A stretch of 37,496 nt of DNA from a virus. The notes under the pieces are model-generated. The model was not told the DNA's origin. It worked only from the letters and a program-made list of their open reading frames with translations, and did not search any database. A program made the translations under genes and the position numbers. Positions 1 through 6,076 of this stretch are shown here, piece by piece; positions within the stretch are counted from its first letter, which is position 1, and each line of letters begins with the position of its first letter. Where the stretch lies: the IMG/VR virus record IMGVR_UViG_3300027763_000120, positions 1 through 37,496 of that record. One strand, given 5' to 3'.

Positions 1-495
1 CAGGCATTCACGATGGGGACTTTGTTTGACCGGGATGACTATCCTGATGCGAGTGAAATAGCCAGCAAATTTAAATTGGGGTATACTTTTTCTCCCGTGC
101 CGGATGTTGGTGACTGGCGCGTGACTACAGATGCAGAAACCAAAAGAGAGTTAGACGAAGAATATAAAAAGGTCTACGAAGATAGACTCAACAATGTTAC
201 TAAGGACTTGTGGGGCAGACTACATACTTGCCTGACTCACATGACCGAGCGGATGACAGACACCGCTGCTGGAGAGAAGAAGATATTCAGGGACAGCCTA
301 CTGGACAACGCAGTTGAGTTGTGTGGGTTGTTGACCAAGCTGAATATAACGAATGACCCCAAGTTAGAAGAAGCAAGAAAGCTACTGGAATCTACCGTGT
401 GCAATGTGGATGTGAAAGACCTTCGCACTAGCACGGGCGCACGTTTGGAGATTAAGGCGCAGGTGGATGAAATCCTTAACAAGTTCAACTGGTAG
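1..495 (+). CDS. conserved phage protein, 3' part of a gene cut by the window edge
   Basis: The reading frame is open from base 1 through an ATG at 13 to a TAG at 493-495, so the gene probably begins left of the window. The visible ~164 residues resemble the C-terminal half of a phage protein of unknown function that I recognise by the pattern G-x-LFD-x-x-DYP, then ASKF, then a PVP-x-x-GDWRV segment near residues 30-40. The rest looks helical and charged, with likely coiled coil. No ribosome binding site is visible before ATG 13, which supports truncation. It is followed after 8 bases by the VRR-NUC gene with an AGGAGG site between, so it belongs to the same rightward operon. Function unknown. 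Confidence 0.7.
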   Translation, partial: QAFTMGTLFDRDDYPDASEIASKFKLGYTFSPVPDVGDWRVTTDAETKRELDEEYKKVYEDRLNNVTKDLWGRLHTCLTHMTERMTDTAAGEKKIFRDSLLDNAVELCGLLTKLNITNDPKLEEARKLLESTVCNVDVKDLRTSTGARLEIKAQVDEILNKFNW

Positions 496-503
496 GAGGA
501 CGT

Positions 504-791
504 ATGACGCCCGAAGGGAAAGTCAAAGCGCGGGTTAAGAAGATACTGGATGAGCGTGGGGTGTATTACTTCATGCCAGCAACGGGTGGATACGGGAGGT
601 CAGGTATCCCTGACTTCATCTGTTGCTACAACGGGGTGTTCATGGCTATCGAGTGCAAAGCAGGGAAGGGTGATCTCACCGCCCTACAGACGAGAGAGTT
701 AACGCGGATACATGCAGCAGGGGGTGAAGCTGTCGTCGTCAGAGAAACTTCGATGGATAACTTTATTAACTTCTTAGGGAGTTTTAAATGA
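504..791 (+). CDS. VRR-NUC domain nuclease
   Basis: A 95-residue stand-alone VRR-NUC protein, a PD-(D/E)XK-fold nuclease common in phage replication modules. Visible core: Asp37 in the GIPDF motif, Glu50 and Lys52 in AIECKAGKGD, and Gln62 in ALQ. These are the usual catalytic positions of the family, and the length matches stand-alone phage VRR-NUC proteins. AGGAGG lies 6 bases before the ATG. The stop overlaps the start of the next small gene (ATGA at 788-791). By analogy with related phages it probably processes branched or flap DNA during replication or recombination; the exact substrate is unknown. Confidence 0.9.
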   Translation: MTPEGKVKARVKKILDERGVYYFMPATGGYGRSGIPDFICCYNGVFMAIECKAGKGDLTALQTRELTRIHAAGGEAVVVRETSMDNFINFLGSFK

Positions 792-943
792 TTAAGACAA
801 ACGACGAAAAGGTGCGGGAGGCTATCGCCTACCTGCGTAGCCGGGACAAGTATCTGCTAGACGGATGCAAGTGGGTGCCGACCACGGCAGAGAAGACGGA
901 TGTGAAGAAAACGATTGCGGAGTACAGGGAGGCAACGAAATGA
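788..943 (+). CDS. small hypothetical protein (51 aa)
   Basis: Starts in an ATGA overlap with the VRR-NUC gene and ends in an ATGA overlap with the NinX-like gene at 940. This tight coupling on both sides is the main argument that it is real. The product is charged and helical, beginning MIKTNDEKVREAIAYL and ending EYREATK, without a recognised domain. It fits the run of tiny accessory genes here. Function unknown. Confidence 0.65.
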   Translation: MIKTNDEKVREAIAYLRSRDKYLLDGCKWVPTTAEKTDVKKTIAEYREATK

Positions 944-1242
944 AAACCGAAGAACTGCAAGGAGCCGCCCTTGATTGGGCGGTGGAATGTCTTGAAAACA
1001 ATCGTTCGCCAGAAAGCACTGCTAGCGAAGAGGACTATTCGCCCTCAACCAAGTGGTCTCAAGGTGGTGTGATCATTGAGCACTGTGGAATCAGCATCAA
1101 ATGGATTAGCGCTTCTGAATGGCAAGCGTCTGACCTTGACTACACCGTCTGCTTTGGCCCCACACCGCTCATTGCAGCCATGCGCTGCTACGTTGCAAGC
1201 AAGTTGGGTGATGAGGTTGAGATACCGGAGGGATTGAAATGA
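940..1242 (+). CDS. ninX: NinX-like protein (DUF2591)
   Basis: A 100-residue protein of the DUF2591/NinX family, found in lambdoid and other proteobacterial phages. Landmarks: MKTEELQGAALDWAVE at the N terminus, YSPSTKWSQGGVII in the middle, and GPTPLIAAMRCYVASKLG-x-EVEIP at the C terminus. The frame is open further upstream, but the ATG at 940 follows AGGGAGG and overlaps the previous stop as ATGA, so it is chosen over an upstream candidate at 865. The family lies in the nin-type accessory region of phages. Its biochemical role is not established. Confidence 0.9.
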   Translation: MKTEELQGAALDWAVECLENNRSPESTASEEDYSPSTKWSQGGVIIEHCGISIKWISASEWQASDLDYTVCFGPTPLIAAMRCYVASKLGDEVEIPEGLK

Positions 1243-1355
1243 AAGCCATTGTGCTAGCGATTGCATTCTGCTCAACGCTTTCGTTTGTTGTTGGTGTGGT
1301 CAACGGAACGATAGCGGCAAATAAAATAGTGCCAACGAAGGAGTGCGGGAAATGA
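1239..1355 (+). CDS. tiny membrane or secreted peptide (38 aa)
   Basis: Begins in an ATGA overlap with ninX and ends in an ATGA overlap with the gene at 1352. After a lysine at residue 2, residues 3-27 are hydrophobic (IVLAIAFCSTLSFVVGVV), which fits one membrane-spanning helix or an uncleaved signal anchor. The C terminus KECGK is encoded by the first copy of a repeated gene-junction sequence (see the repeat entries). No homologous family recognised. Confidence 0.6.
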   Translation: MKAIVLAIAFCSTLSFVVGVVNGTIAANKIVPTKECGK

Positions 1356-1360
1356 GCGAT
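1337..1360 (+). repeat. gene-junction repeat, family 1, copy 1
   Basis: Contains GAAGGAGTGCGGGAAATGAG, which encodes the KECGK C terminus of the 38-aa peptide, the AAGGAG ribosome binding site and the ATGA overlap of the next gene. Confidence 0.85.
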
Positions 1361-1714
1361 ACGCCACGAACGGATGCAGAATTTAGTGATGACTACTACA
1401 CCAGCGGGTTTGTCCGAACAGAATTCGCGCAGCAACTTGAACGCGAACTCGCCGCCGCAATAGCGCAGCGCGACAAGGCTAGGGAGGAAGCGGAACACTA
1501 CAAATTGTATGCGCGATCATTGTATTTAGCCGCCCAACCGTTTTGCAATATTAAGGCTGATGACGGCGACACATTCAACGGATACGCGCCAGAAACAATC
1601 ATTCGTTTTGAGGCCACTGTAAACGAACTTCGGCGGTTGAGAATATGTGCCAGCGCTGGGCTACCTGCCGATGGTGTAGCAATCGACTCTGCAATGAAGG
1701 AGTGCGGGAAATGA
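1352..1714 (+). CDS. small coiled-coil phage protein (120 aa)
   Basis: The ATG at 1352 follows the AAGGAG of the junction repeat and overlaps the previous stop; a GTG nine bases upstream in frame is less likely. The product opens MSDTPRTDAEF, an opening I know from many short proteins of proteobacterial phages. It continues into a coiled coil (about residues 25-50, QQLERELAAAIAQRDKAREE) and ends in IDSAMKECGK. The RDKAREE segment and the C-terminal tail are shared at DNA level with the next gene. Function unknown. Confidence 0.8.
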   Translation: MSDTPRTDAEFSDDYYTSGFVRTEFAQQLERELAAAIAQRDKAREEAEHYKLYARSLYLAAQPFCNIKADDGDTFNGYAPETIIRFEATVNELRRLRICASAGLPADGVAIDSAMKECGK

Positions 1715-1829
1715 GCGACGAAGAACAGGAGTGGCTGGCAAGTTTATTAGATCGCGTGTCTGATCTGGAAAAAGAAGTCACGGAACTAAAAACAACGCTT
1801 GCCTATGAGCGCGACAAGGCTAGGGAGGA
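1468..1829 (+). repeat. 21-bp exact direct repeat in two neighbouring coiled-coil genes
   Basis: Copies at 1468-1488 and 1809-1829 are identical and encode the RDKARE segment in the same frame. Together with the shared ends they show that the 120-aa and 155-aa genes have exchanged or duplicated parts. Confidence 0.8.
1691..1718 (+). repeat. gene-junction repeat, family 1, copy 2
   Basis: GCAATGAAGG followed by AGTGCGGGAAATGAGCGA. Encodes AMKECGK of the 120-aa protein and the site and start of the 155-aa protein. Shares the MSD start codons (ATGAGCGA) with copy 1. Confidence 0.85.
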
Positions 1830-2178
1830 CGCATTGGATGCGGAGAAGGGGTTGATGGACTGCAAGGGCTATGACCTATTTCCTGACGGAACGCTGCGCC
1901 CGGCCCATGGCCTAGGCGAGTGGGTGAAAGCAGAGGACTACGACAAACTTCACGCCACCGCCGAAGCCGCACAAGCGGAGATTGCGGCACTGCGAAACTT
2001 TGTCGATAAAAACATGACGTTCTATGACGTAGACGCCGATTCTCTTTTAAACACGCCGAACATTCCAGTGCTTGCACAGGTGAGCAATCGTATTTGGTAT
2101 CACGCCACAGACGATACGAAATCATGCCCATTTAGCGCGGTAATTGACGCGGCAATGAAGGAGTGCGGGAATGGGTAA
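1711..2178 (+). CDS. coiled-coil phage protein, partial paralogue of its upstream neighbour (155 aa)
   Basis: Starts at ATG 1711 in an ATGA overlap, with AAGGAG supplied by the second copy of the junction repeat. Residues ~5-50 form a likely coiled coil (LLDRVSDLEKEVTELKTTL), followed by RDKARED, which matches RDKAREE in the gene upstream. A central stretch containing LFPDGTLRPAHGLGEW looks like a small folded segment. The C terminus reads VIDAAMKECGNG. In this third junction copy one A is missing, so translation runs one codon further than in the sister genes and the next gene starts 8 bases inside. Function unknown. Confidence 0.75.
   Translation: MSDEEQEWLASLLDRVSDLEKEVTELKTTLAYERDKAREDALDAEKGLMDCKGYDLFPDGTLRPAHGLGEWVKAEDYDKLHATAEAAQAEIAALRNFVDKNMTFYDVDADSLLNTPNIPVLAQVSNRIWYHATDDTKSCPFSAVIDAAMKECGNG
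2152..2173 (+). repeat. gene-junction repeat, family 1, copy 3 (one base shorter)
   Basis: GCAATGAAGGAGTGCGGGAA then TG. It lacks one A relative to copy 2, which changes the overlap from 4 to 8 bases and adds a Gly to the upstream protein's end, but keeps the ribosome binding site and ATG. Confidence 0.8.
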
Positions 2179-2293
2179 TCACGAATGGTGGGTGCGATGG
2201 TGTAAGAAATGTAAACGCTCGTTTGAAGACTACATTGAATTCCCAGACTATTGCCCTGAGTGCGCTAAGAAAATAAAGGAGTGCGGGAAATGA
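2171..2293 (+). CDS. zinc-ribbon-like mini protein (40 aa)
   Basis: A 40-residue frame starting at ATG 2171 inside the end of the previous gene and ending in an ATGA overlap with the gene at 2290. It has two CxxC pairs: C11-K-K-C14 and C28-P-E-C31. The spacing fits a minimal zinc ribbon. Trp and basic residues lie near the N terminus (EWWVRWC). The C terminus KECGK comes from the fourth copy of the junction repeat. Zinc binding is inferred from the cysteines; the function is unknown. Confidence 0.65.
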   Translation: MGNHEWWVRWCKKCKRSFEDYIEFPDYCPECAKKIKECGK

Positions 2294-2294
2294 G
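2276..2294 (+). repeat. gene-junction repeat, family 1, copy 4
   Basis: AAGGAGTGCGGGAAATGAG. Encodes KECGK of the zinc-ribbon mini protein and the site and start of the 78-aa coiled-coil gene. Confidence 0.8.
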
Positions 2295-2526
2295 TAGTGA
2301 CAAAGCGTATCGGGCGCTGAAGGAACGGTATTGCGCTCTTGAGGGAGAGATGCTGGTGCTGAAAGACCAGCTAACGTGTGCGCTGCTTCAAGCGCGGGAG
2401 AACGCGGAGACTGCAAATGAGTGTAAATTAAGAATGGAAGATTTAGAAGCCAAACTCAAGGATAAGAACATACACAAGCTAGTCAGAGCAGTTGAACGCG
2501 CACATGGGATAGGAGAGAAAGAATGA
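2290..2526 (+). CDS. small coiled-coil protein (78 aa)
   Basis: ATG 2290 is preceded by AAGGAG of the fourth junction repeat and overlaps the previous stop. Almost the whole product is predicted helix or coiled coil (residues ~5-65, for example LKERYCALEGEMLVLKDQL). It ends VRAVERAHGIGEKE, the first copy of a second C-terminal tail repeat shared with the next gene. It resembles the two coiled-coil genes upstream in style but not in detailed sequence. Function unknown. Confidence 0.7.
   Translation: MSSDKAYRALKERYCALEGEMLVLKDQLTCALLQARENAETANECKLRMEDLEAKLKDKNIHKLVRAVERAHGIGEKE
2480..2526 (+). repeat. gene-junction repeat, family 2, copy 1
   Basis: A 47-base unit that encodes VRAVERAHGIGEKE at the end of the 78-aa protein, with GGAG and the ATGA start of the next gene. 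Matches copy 2 at 41 of 47 positions by my count. Confidence 0.85.
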
Positions 2527-2747
2527 TACTCGCATGGTATGACCCCACTAATCATCATGTCAGCACTGACAAGCACGACCCCTTGTTTACACCGTCAGGA
2601 CAGCTATGGCCTCTACACAGGATACCGCTACCGCTGACAAAAGAAGCGGTGGGGTTGTTGATAGGAAACAGTCTTGAGGCGCAGTCGTGGCTTATGTCGG
2701 TAGTCAGAGCAGTTGAGAAGGCGCATGGGATAGGGGAGAAAGAATGA
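2523..2747 (+). CDS. small hypothetical protein sharing its neighbour's C-terminal tail (74 aa)
   Basis: Starts in an ATGA overlap, with a GGAG site 8 bases upstream that lies inside the tail repeat of the preceding gene. The body (MILAWYDPTNHHVSTDKHD and a Pro-rich middle) is unrelated to that gene, yet the last 14 residues, VRAVEKAHGIGEKE, are nearly identical to the neighbour's end. The following gene again starts in the ATGA overlap. The body is not recognised. Confidence 0.65.
   Translation: MILAWYDPTNHHVSTDKHDPLFTPSGQLWPLHRIPLPLTKEAVGLLIGNSLEAQSWLMSVVRAVEKAHGIGEKE
2701..2747 (+). repeat. gene-junction repeat, family 2, copy 2
   Basis: A 47-base unit that encodes VRAVEKAHGIGEKE at the end of the 74-aa protein and the site and start of the 68-aa gene. 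The bodies of the two genes carrying this tail are unrelated. Confidence 0.85.
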
Positions 2748-2950
2748 GACTTCAAATGAAAGCGTGGGACTTGGTTGGTCTTGAGAACGGCATACAAGAA
2801 CACTTGGGGACGTTCAGTAGTCATAGAAAAGCTATGGCATACGGAGAGTATTTAATAACAACGGGGCAGGAAATATGCTGGGCTAACGCAACCAGCGATG
2901 GCTTGTCAGTGAGCGGCCCGTATAAATTACGTATCAACCCAGAATATTAA
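2744..2950 (+). CDS. small hypothetical protein (68 aa)
   Basis: Starts in an ATGA overlap downstream of GGGGAG from the second tail repeat. The product (MRLQMKAWDLVGLENGIQEH at the start, SVSGPYKLRINPEY at the end) is mixed alpha/beta in appearance, with no recognised domain. It lacks the repeated tail and is followed by its own AAAGGAG site for the next gene, so it closes the repeat-linked set. Function unknown. Confidence 0.65.
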   Translation: MRLQMKAWDLVGLENGIQEHLGTFSSHRKAMAYGEYLITTGQEICWANATSDGLSVSGPYKLRINPEY

Positions 2951-2962
2951 AGGAGTTACAAA

Positions 2963-3136
2963 GTGAAGAAGCAAGTAAGCACCCCAAAGACTGATGAACT
3001 TCTATACCGTCTTATGGGGCAGATAGACAAGCACCGCAAGACCAGCCAGAGCGTCTACGAAGCACTGTGGGAAATGGCGAAACATGCCCGTGAACTAGAA
3101 ACTAAACTGAGGGGGATATGTGTTAACAACAAATAA
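2963..3136 (+). CDS. small helical protein with GTG start (57 aa)
   Basis: AAAGGAG at 2949-2955 stands 7 bases before a GTG at 2963, giving a 57-residue frame ending TAA at 3134-3136. The product is basic and helical (LLYRLMGQIDKHRKTSQSVY, then ELETKLRG), with no known family. Its last 17 bases overlap the next gene in a different frame, so either stop or start could be a little off, but the strong ribosome binding site supports it. Confidence 0.55.
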   Translation: MKKQVSTPKTDELLYRLMGQIDKHRKTSQSVYEALWEMAKHARELETKLRGICVNNK

Positions 3137-3305
3137 AGACCTTAGAAATGTATTGAAGAGCGCCGCGCAACAAGGGTGGGAGTTTGAATGTAAGAACAAC
3201 CACATCAAGGGCAAGCACCCTAGCGGTAAGACCACGACGATAAGCCGAAGCCCAAGCGACGGACGAGCGATTAAAAACATAATGAGAGACTTGAGGATTG
3301 CATGA
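3120..3305 (+). CDS. HicA/YcfA-like small protein
   Basis: A 61-residue protein with a GTG start after GGGGGAT and an ATGA overlap with the polymerase gene. The pattern (helix; GWEFECKNNHIKGKHPSGK; TTTISRSPSDGRAIKNI; helix) recalls the small dsRBD-like fold of HicA toxins, with His at the position of the HicA GSHH motif (here NNHIKGKHP). There is no HicB-like antitoxin beside it. Similar orphan proteins occur in phages, so a nucleic-acid-binding role is more likely than a toxin-antitoxin system. Start and family are moderately certain. Confidence 0.6.
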   Translation: MLTTNKDLRNVLKSAAQQGWEFECKNNHIKGKHPSGKTTTISRSPSDGRAIKNIMRDLRIA

Positions 3306-5137
3306 AGCTGATTACGCTGGACTTTGAAACCTACTACGACCAAGAGTATTCCCTAACCAAAATCACCACCGAAGAGTATGTCCGAAGCAGTTTGTTTGAG
3401 GTGATCGGGGTATCCGTGCAGGTAGCGGATGGTAAGCCGGTTTGGTTTGAGGGCACTCACGCGCAGATTAAAAACTGGCTTCAGCAATTCCCGTGGGCTG
3501 ATGGGATGTTGGTGGCGCATAACGCACTGTTCGACGCGACTATCTTGAGTTGGATATTCGACATACACCCCAAGGCTATCGCAGACACCCTTAGTATGGC
3601 TCGTGCCAAGCATGGGGTAGAGGTAGGTGGCAGCTTGGCGAAGCTGGTTGAGTTCTATGAGATTGGCGCTAAAGGCACGGAGGTTATCAACGCGAAGGGC
3701 AAGCGGCGGGTGGACTTTGAGAAGGAAGAACTAGCGCGGTATGGGGAGTATTGCTGTAACGACACCGCGCTAACCTACAAGTTGTTCGACATACTCATAG
3801 AGACTTTCCCCAAGACGGAGATGCGTCTGATTGACCAGACCATTAAGATGTTCACGGAGCCGGTGCTGGAGTTGGATGCCTTCCTGTTGGAGCAACATCT
3901 AAGTGACATCAAGGCGCGGAAGGAGGAGTTGCTGGCAAAGGTGGCGGGTGACCCGGAGGAAGCTAAGAAGAACATCATGAGCAACCCCAAGTTTGCCCAA
4001 CTGCTGACGGAGTTTGGGGTTGAGCCGCCGATGAAGGTTAGCCCGACTACCAACAAGCTCACCTTCGCTTTCGCCAAGACGGACGAGGGTTTGAAGGCGT
4101 TGCTGGATCATCCAAGCATTGATGTGCAGACGTTGGTAGCTGCACGGTTGGGGGTCAAGAGCACGTTGGAGGAGACGCGCACGACACGGTTCTTGGACAT
4201 TGCCCAGCGGGGTAAGCTGCCTATCCCGTTGAAGTATTACGCTGCCCATACGTCACGCTGGGGTGGCACCGACAAGATTAACCTTCAGAACCTACCGAGC
4301 CGTGGGGCTGATGCAGGTAAGCTCAAGCAAGCCATCCGTCCCCCCGAGGGGTATGTGATTATTGACTCTGACTCGTCCCAGATTGAAGCGCGGATGCTGG
4401 CGTGGATGGCAGGGCAGGACGATCTGGTTGAGGCGTTCCGTAAGGGTGAGGACGTATACAAAATCATGGCATCCGCTATCTACCGCAAACCCGCAGAGGA
4501 TATCAACGCAGGGGAACGCTTTGTGGGCAAGACCGTGGTGCTGGGCGCGGGGTATGGGCTAGGTGCCAAGAAGTTCCAGATGTTCATGAAGGCGGCAAAG
4601 GTTGAGATGTCTCAGGACGAGGCAGCACATATCATCGACACCTACCGCAATACCTACCCTGCTATCCCTAACCTATGGGCGCAGGGCGATGGATGTCTTC
4701 GGGCTTTAGTGGACAACCAATCTGCATCCTACGGCAAGGAAGGGGTCGTTAGCATCAACGGGTTCTTGGGTGTTCTGACACCTAATGGGATACCCCTGAG
4801 ATACCATGAGATTCGTAGAGCCAGAAATGCCAAGGGGCAGGATGAGATTATCTACACCTCCCGCACAGGTATCACCGGCATATGGGGTGGTAAGTTTACA
4901 GAAAACCTGATACAACACTTAGCACGTTGCATCATCGGTGAGCAGTTACTACGGGTGGCTAAACGGTACAGGGTGGTCTTGACGGTGCATGATGCTATCG
5001 CTTGTGTTGCCCGCGAAGAAGAAGCACAGGAAGCACGGAGATACGTTGAAGAGTGTATGCGCTGGACTCCTGTATGGGCTGAAGGGCTACCGCTTAACTG
5101 TGAATCCGGGGTCGGTAAAAACTACGGGGAGTGCTAA
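3302..5137 (+). CDS. family A DNA polymerase with 3'-5' exonuclease
   Basis: Replicative phage DNA polymerase of the Pol I family, 611 residues, with no 5' nuclease domain. The DnaQ-like exonuclease has D7-x-E9 (LDFETYYD), N74-x3-D78 (AHNALFD) and Y150-x3-D154 (YCCND). Polymerase motif A is D357-SSQIE362-AR. Motif B is R406-x3-K410-x7-Y418-G. Motif C is H563-D564 (LTVHDAIA). All catalytic residues are present. The O-helix residue equivalent to E. coli Pol I Phe762 is Leu414. The gene starts in an ATGA overlap and ends in a TAATG overlap with the Cas4-like nuclease, which suggests coupled translation of the replication proteins. Confidence 0.97.
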   Translation: MKLITLDFETYYDQEYSLTKITTEEYVRSSLFEVIGVSVQVADGKPVWFEGTHAQIKNWLQQFPWADGMLVAHNALFDATILSWIFDIHPKAIADTLSMARAKHGVEVGGSLAKLVEFYEIGAKGTEVINAKGKRRVDFEKEELARYGEYCCNDTALTYKLFDILIETFPKTEMRLIDQTIKMFTEPVLELDAFLLEQHLSDIKARKEELLAKVAGDPEEAKKNIMSNPKFAQLLTEFGVEPPMKVSPTTNKLTFAFAKTDEGLKALLDHPSIDVQTLVAARLGVKSTLEETRTTRFLDIAQRGKLPIPLKYYAAHTSRWGGTDKINLQNLPSRGADAGKLKQAIRPPEGYVIIDSDSSQIEARMLAWMAGQDDLVEAFRKGEDVYKIMASAIYRKPAEDINAGERFVGKTVVLGAGYGLGAKKFQMFMKAAKVEMSQDEAAHIIDTYRNTYPAIPNLWAQGDGCLRALVDNQSASYGKEGVVSINGFLGVLTPNGIPLRYHEIRRARNAKGQDEIIYTSRTGITGIWGGKFTENLIQHLARCIIGEQLLRVAKRYRVVLTVHDAIACVAREEEAQEARRYVEECMRWTPVWAEGLPLNCESGVGKNYGEC

Positions 5138-5796
5138 TGAACAAGTGGTCATACAGCAGCATGTCGTTGTTCCAACAATGTCCGAAGAAGTATTACCACC
5201 TGAGGATAGCTAAAGACGTATTCGACCCACCATCACAACAGATGCGGTATGGGTTGGATGTGCATCAGGCTGCGGAGCATTACGTAAGGGATGGCACCCC
5301 CATACCGGAGAAGTATTCCTATCTAACCCCTATGCTGGATAGCCTTAAGAAGATAAAGGGGGATATCTACTGTGAGTATCGGATGGGGTTGACCCGTGAT
5401 TTGGAGCCATGTAAGTTTGGAGCCAAGGACGCATGGTGGCGGGGTATCGCAGACTTCCTAGTAGTGAATGACGATAGGGCTAAAATCGTTGACTATAAAA
5501 CCGGACAGAACAAGTATGCCGACACCAAGCAATTAGAACTCCTAGCCCTTGCTACGTTTAGGCATTTCCCAGAGGTTTTAGAAGTCAATGCAGGGCTGCT
5601 GTTTGTTGTCCATGCGGCGTTTATCAAGGAGCATTATTACTACAAGCAGCAGGGAGATTTATGGGAGAAGTGGATGAAGCAGACCGCAGAGTTGGATAGT
5701 GCGTATGAGAACAACGTCTGGAACCCCAAGCAGAACTTCACCTGCCGTGCGTGGTGCCCGATAACTAACTGTGTACACAACGGAAGAGAGGAATGA
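5137..5796 (+). CDS. Cas4/RecB-like PD-(D/E)XK nuclease with four conserved cysteines
   Basis: A 219-residue nuclease of the PDDEXK_1 type. Motifs: H43 (YGLDVHQAAEHY), D106 (WWRGIADFL), D119-Y-K121 (KIVDYKTG) and Q132 (KQLELLAL). Cys15 (LFQQCPKKYY) and Cys203, Cys207, Cys212 (FTCRAWCPITNC) match the arrangement that holds a 4Fe-4S cluster in Cas4 and AddB. The ATG at 5137 overlaps the polymerase stop (TAATG). Nucleases of this class (DUF2800 in phages of Gram-positive hosts) sit beside PolA and an SSB in phage replication modules and probably act in end processing or recombination. No CRISPR genes are nearby, so a Cas role is not implied. Confidence 0.88.
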   Translation: MNKWSYSSMSLFQQCPKKYYHLRIAKDVFDPPSQQMRYGLDVHQAAEHYVRDGTPIPEKYSYLTPMLDSLKKIKGDIYCEYRMGLTRDLEPCKFGAKDAWWRGIADFLVVNDDRAKIVDYKTGQNKYADTKQLELLALATFRHFPEVLEVNAGLLFVVHAAFIKEHYYYKQQGDLWEKWMKQTAELDSAYENNVWNPKQNFTCRAWCPITNCVHNGREE

Positions 5797-5797
5797 T

Positions 5798-6076
5798 ATG
5801 CCATATACGAAAAGCCCCAGACCCTATAAACATGAATACGATATGCAACAAGCACGGGGAGAGTTACCCGACCGGATGGAGCGGCAACGCGCACGACGGG
5901 AGATGGACAAGAAGGGTGTTAAGAGGGCGGGTAAGGTCATTGACCACATAACCCCGCTGTCGAAGGGTGGCACCAATGCCCCATCGAATCTGAAGCTCAC
6001 CACCCGTGCCAAGAACGCGTCGTTCAGCCGCAACTCAGATCATACGGTCAAGAGAAATAAACCTAAGAAGCCTTGA
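5798..6076 (+). CDS. HNH endonuclease
   Basis: A 92-residue HNH protein. The N-terminal ~45 residues are very basic and likely helical (RMERQRARREMDKKGVKR). The HNH core follows as VIDHITPLSKGGTNAPSNL, with Asp49-His50 and Asn64. ATG 5798 lies after AGAGAGGA; an in-frame GTG at 5771 has no good site. HNH proteins of this size act as free-standing homing endonucleases or assist packaging. Here, inside a replication operon and directly before the only sizeable gap of the block, homing or recombination is the more likely role, but this is not provable from sequence. Confidence 0.85.
   Translation: MPYTKSPRPYKHEYDMQQARGELPDRMERQRARREMDKKGVKRAGKVIDHITPLSKGGTNAPSNLKLTTRAKNASFSRNSDHTVKRNKPKKP

Noticed and set aside
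1820-2416. Minus-strand frames of 90-105 codons opposite the small accessory genes
   Set aside because: They cover several tightly coupled plus-strand genes with ribosome binding sites and have no recognisable product.
3120-3305. Complete HicAB toxin-antitoxin system
   Set aside because: No HicB-like gene on either side; the neighbours are a 57-aa helical protein and the DNA polymerase.
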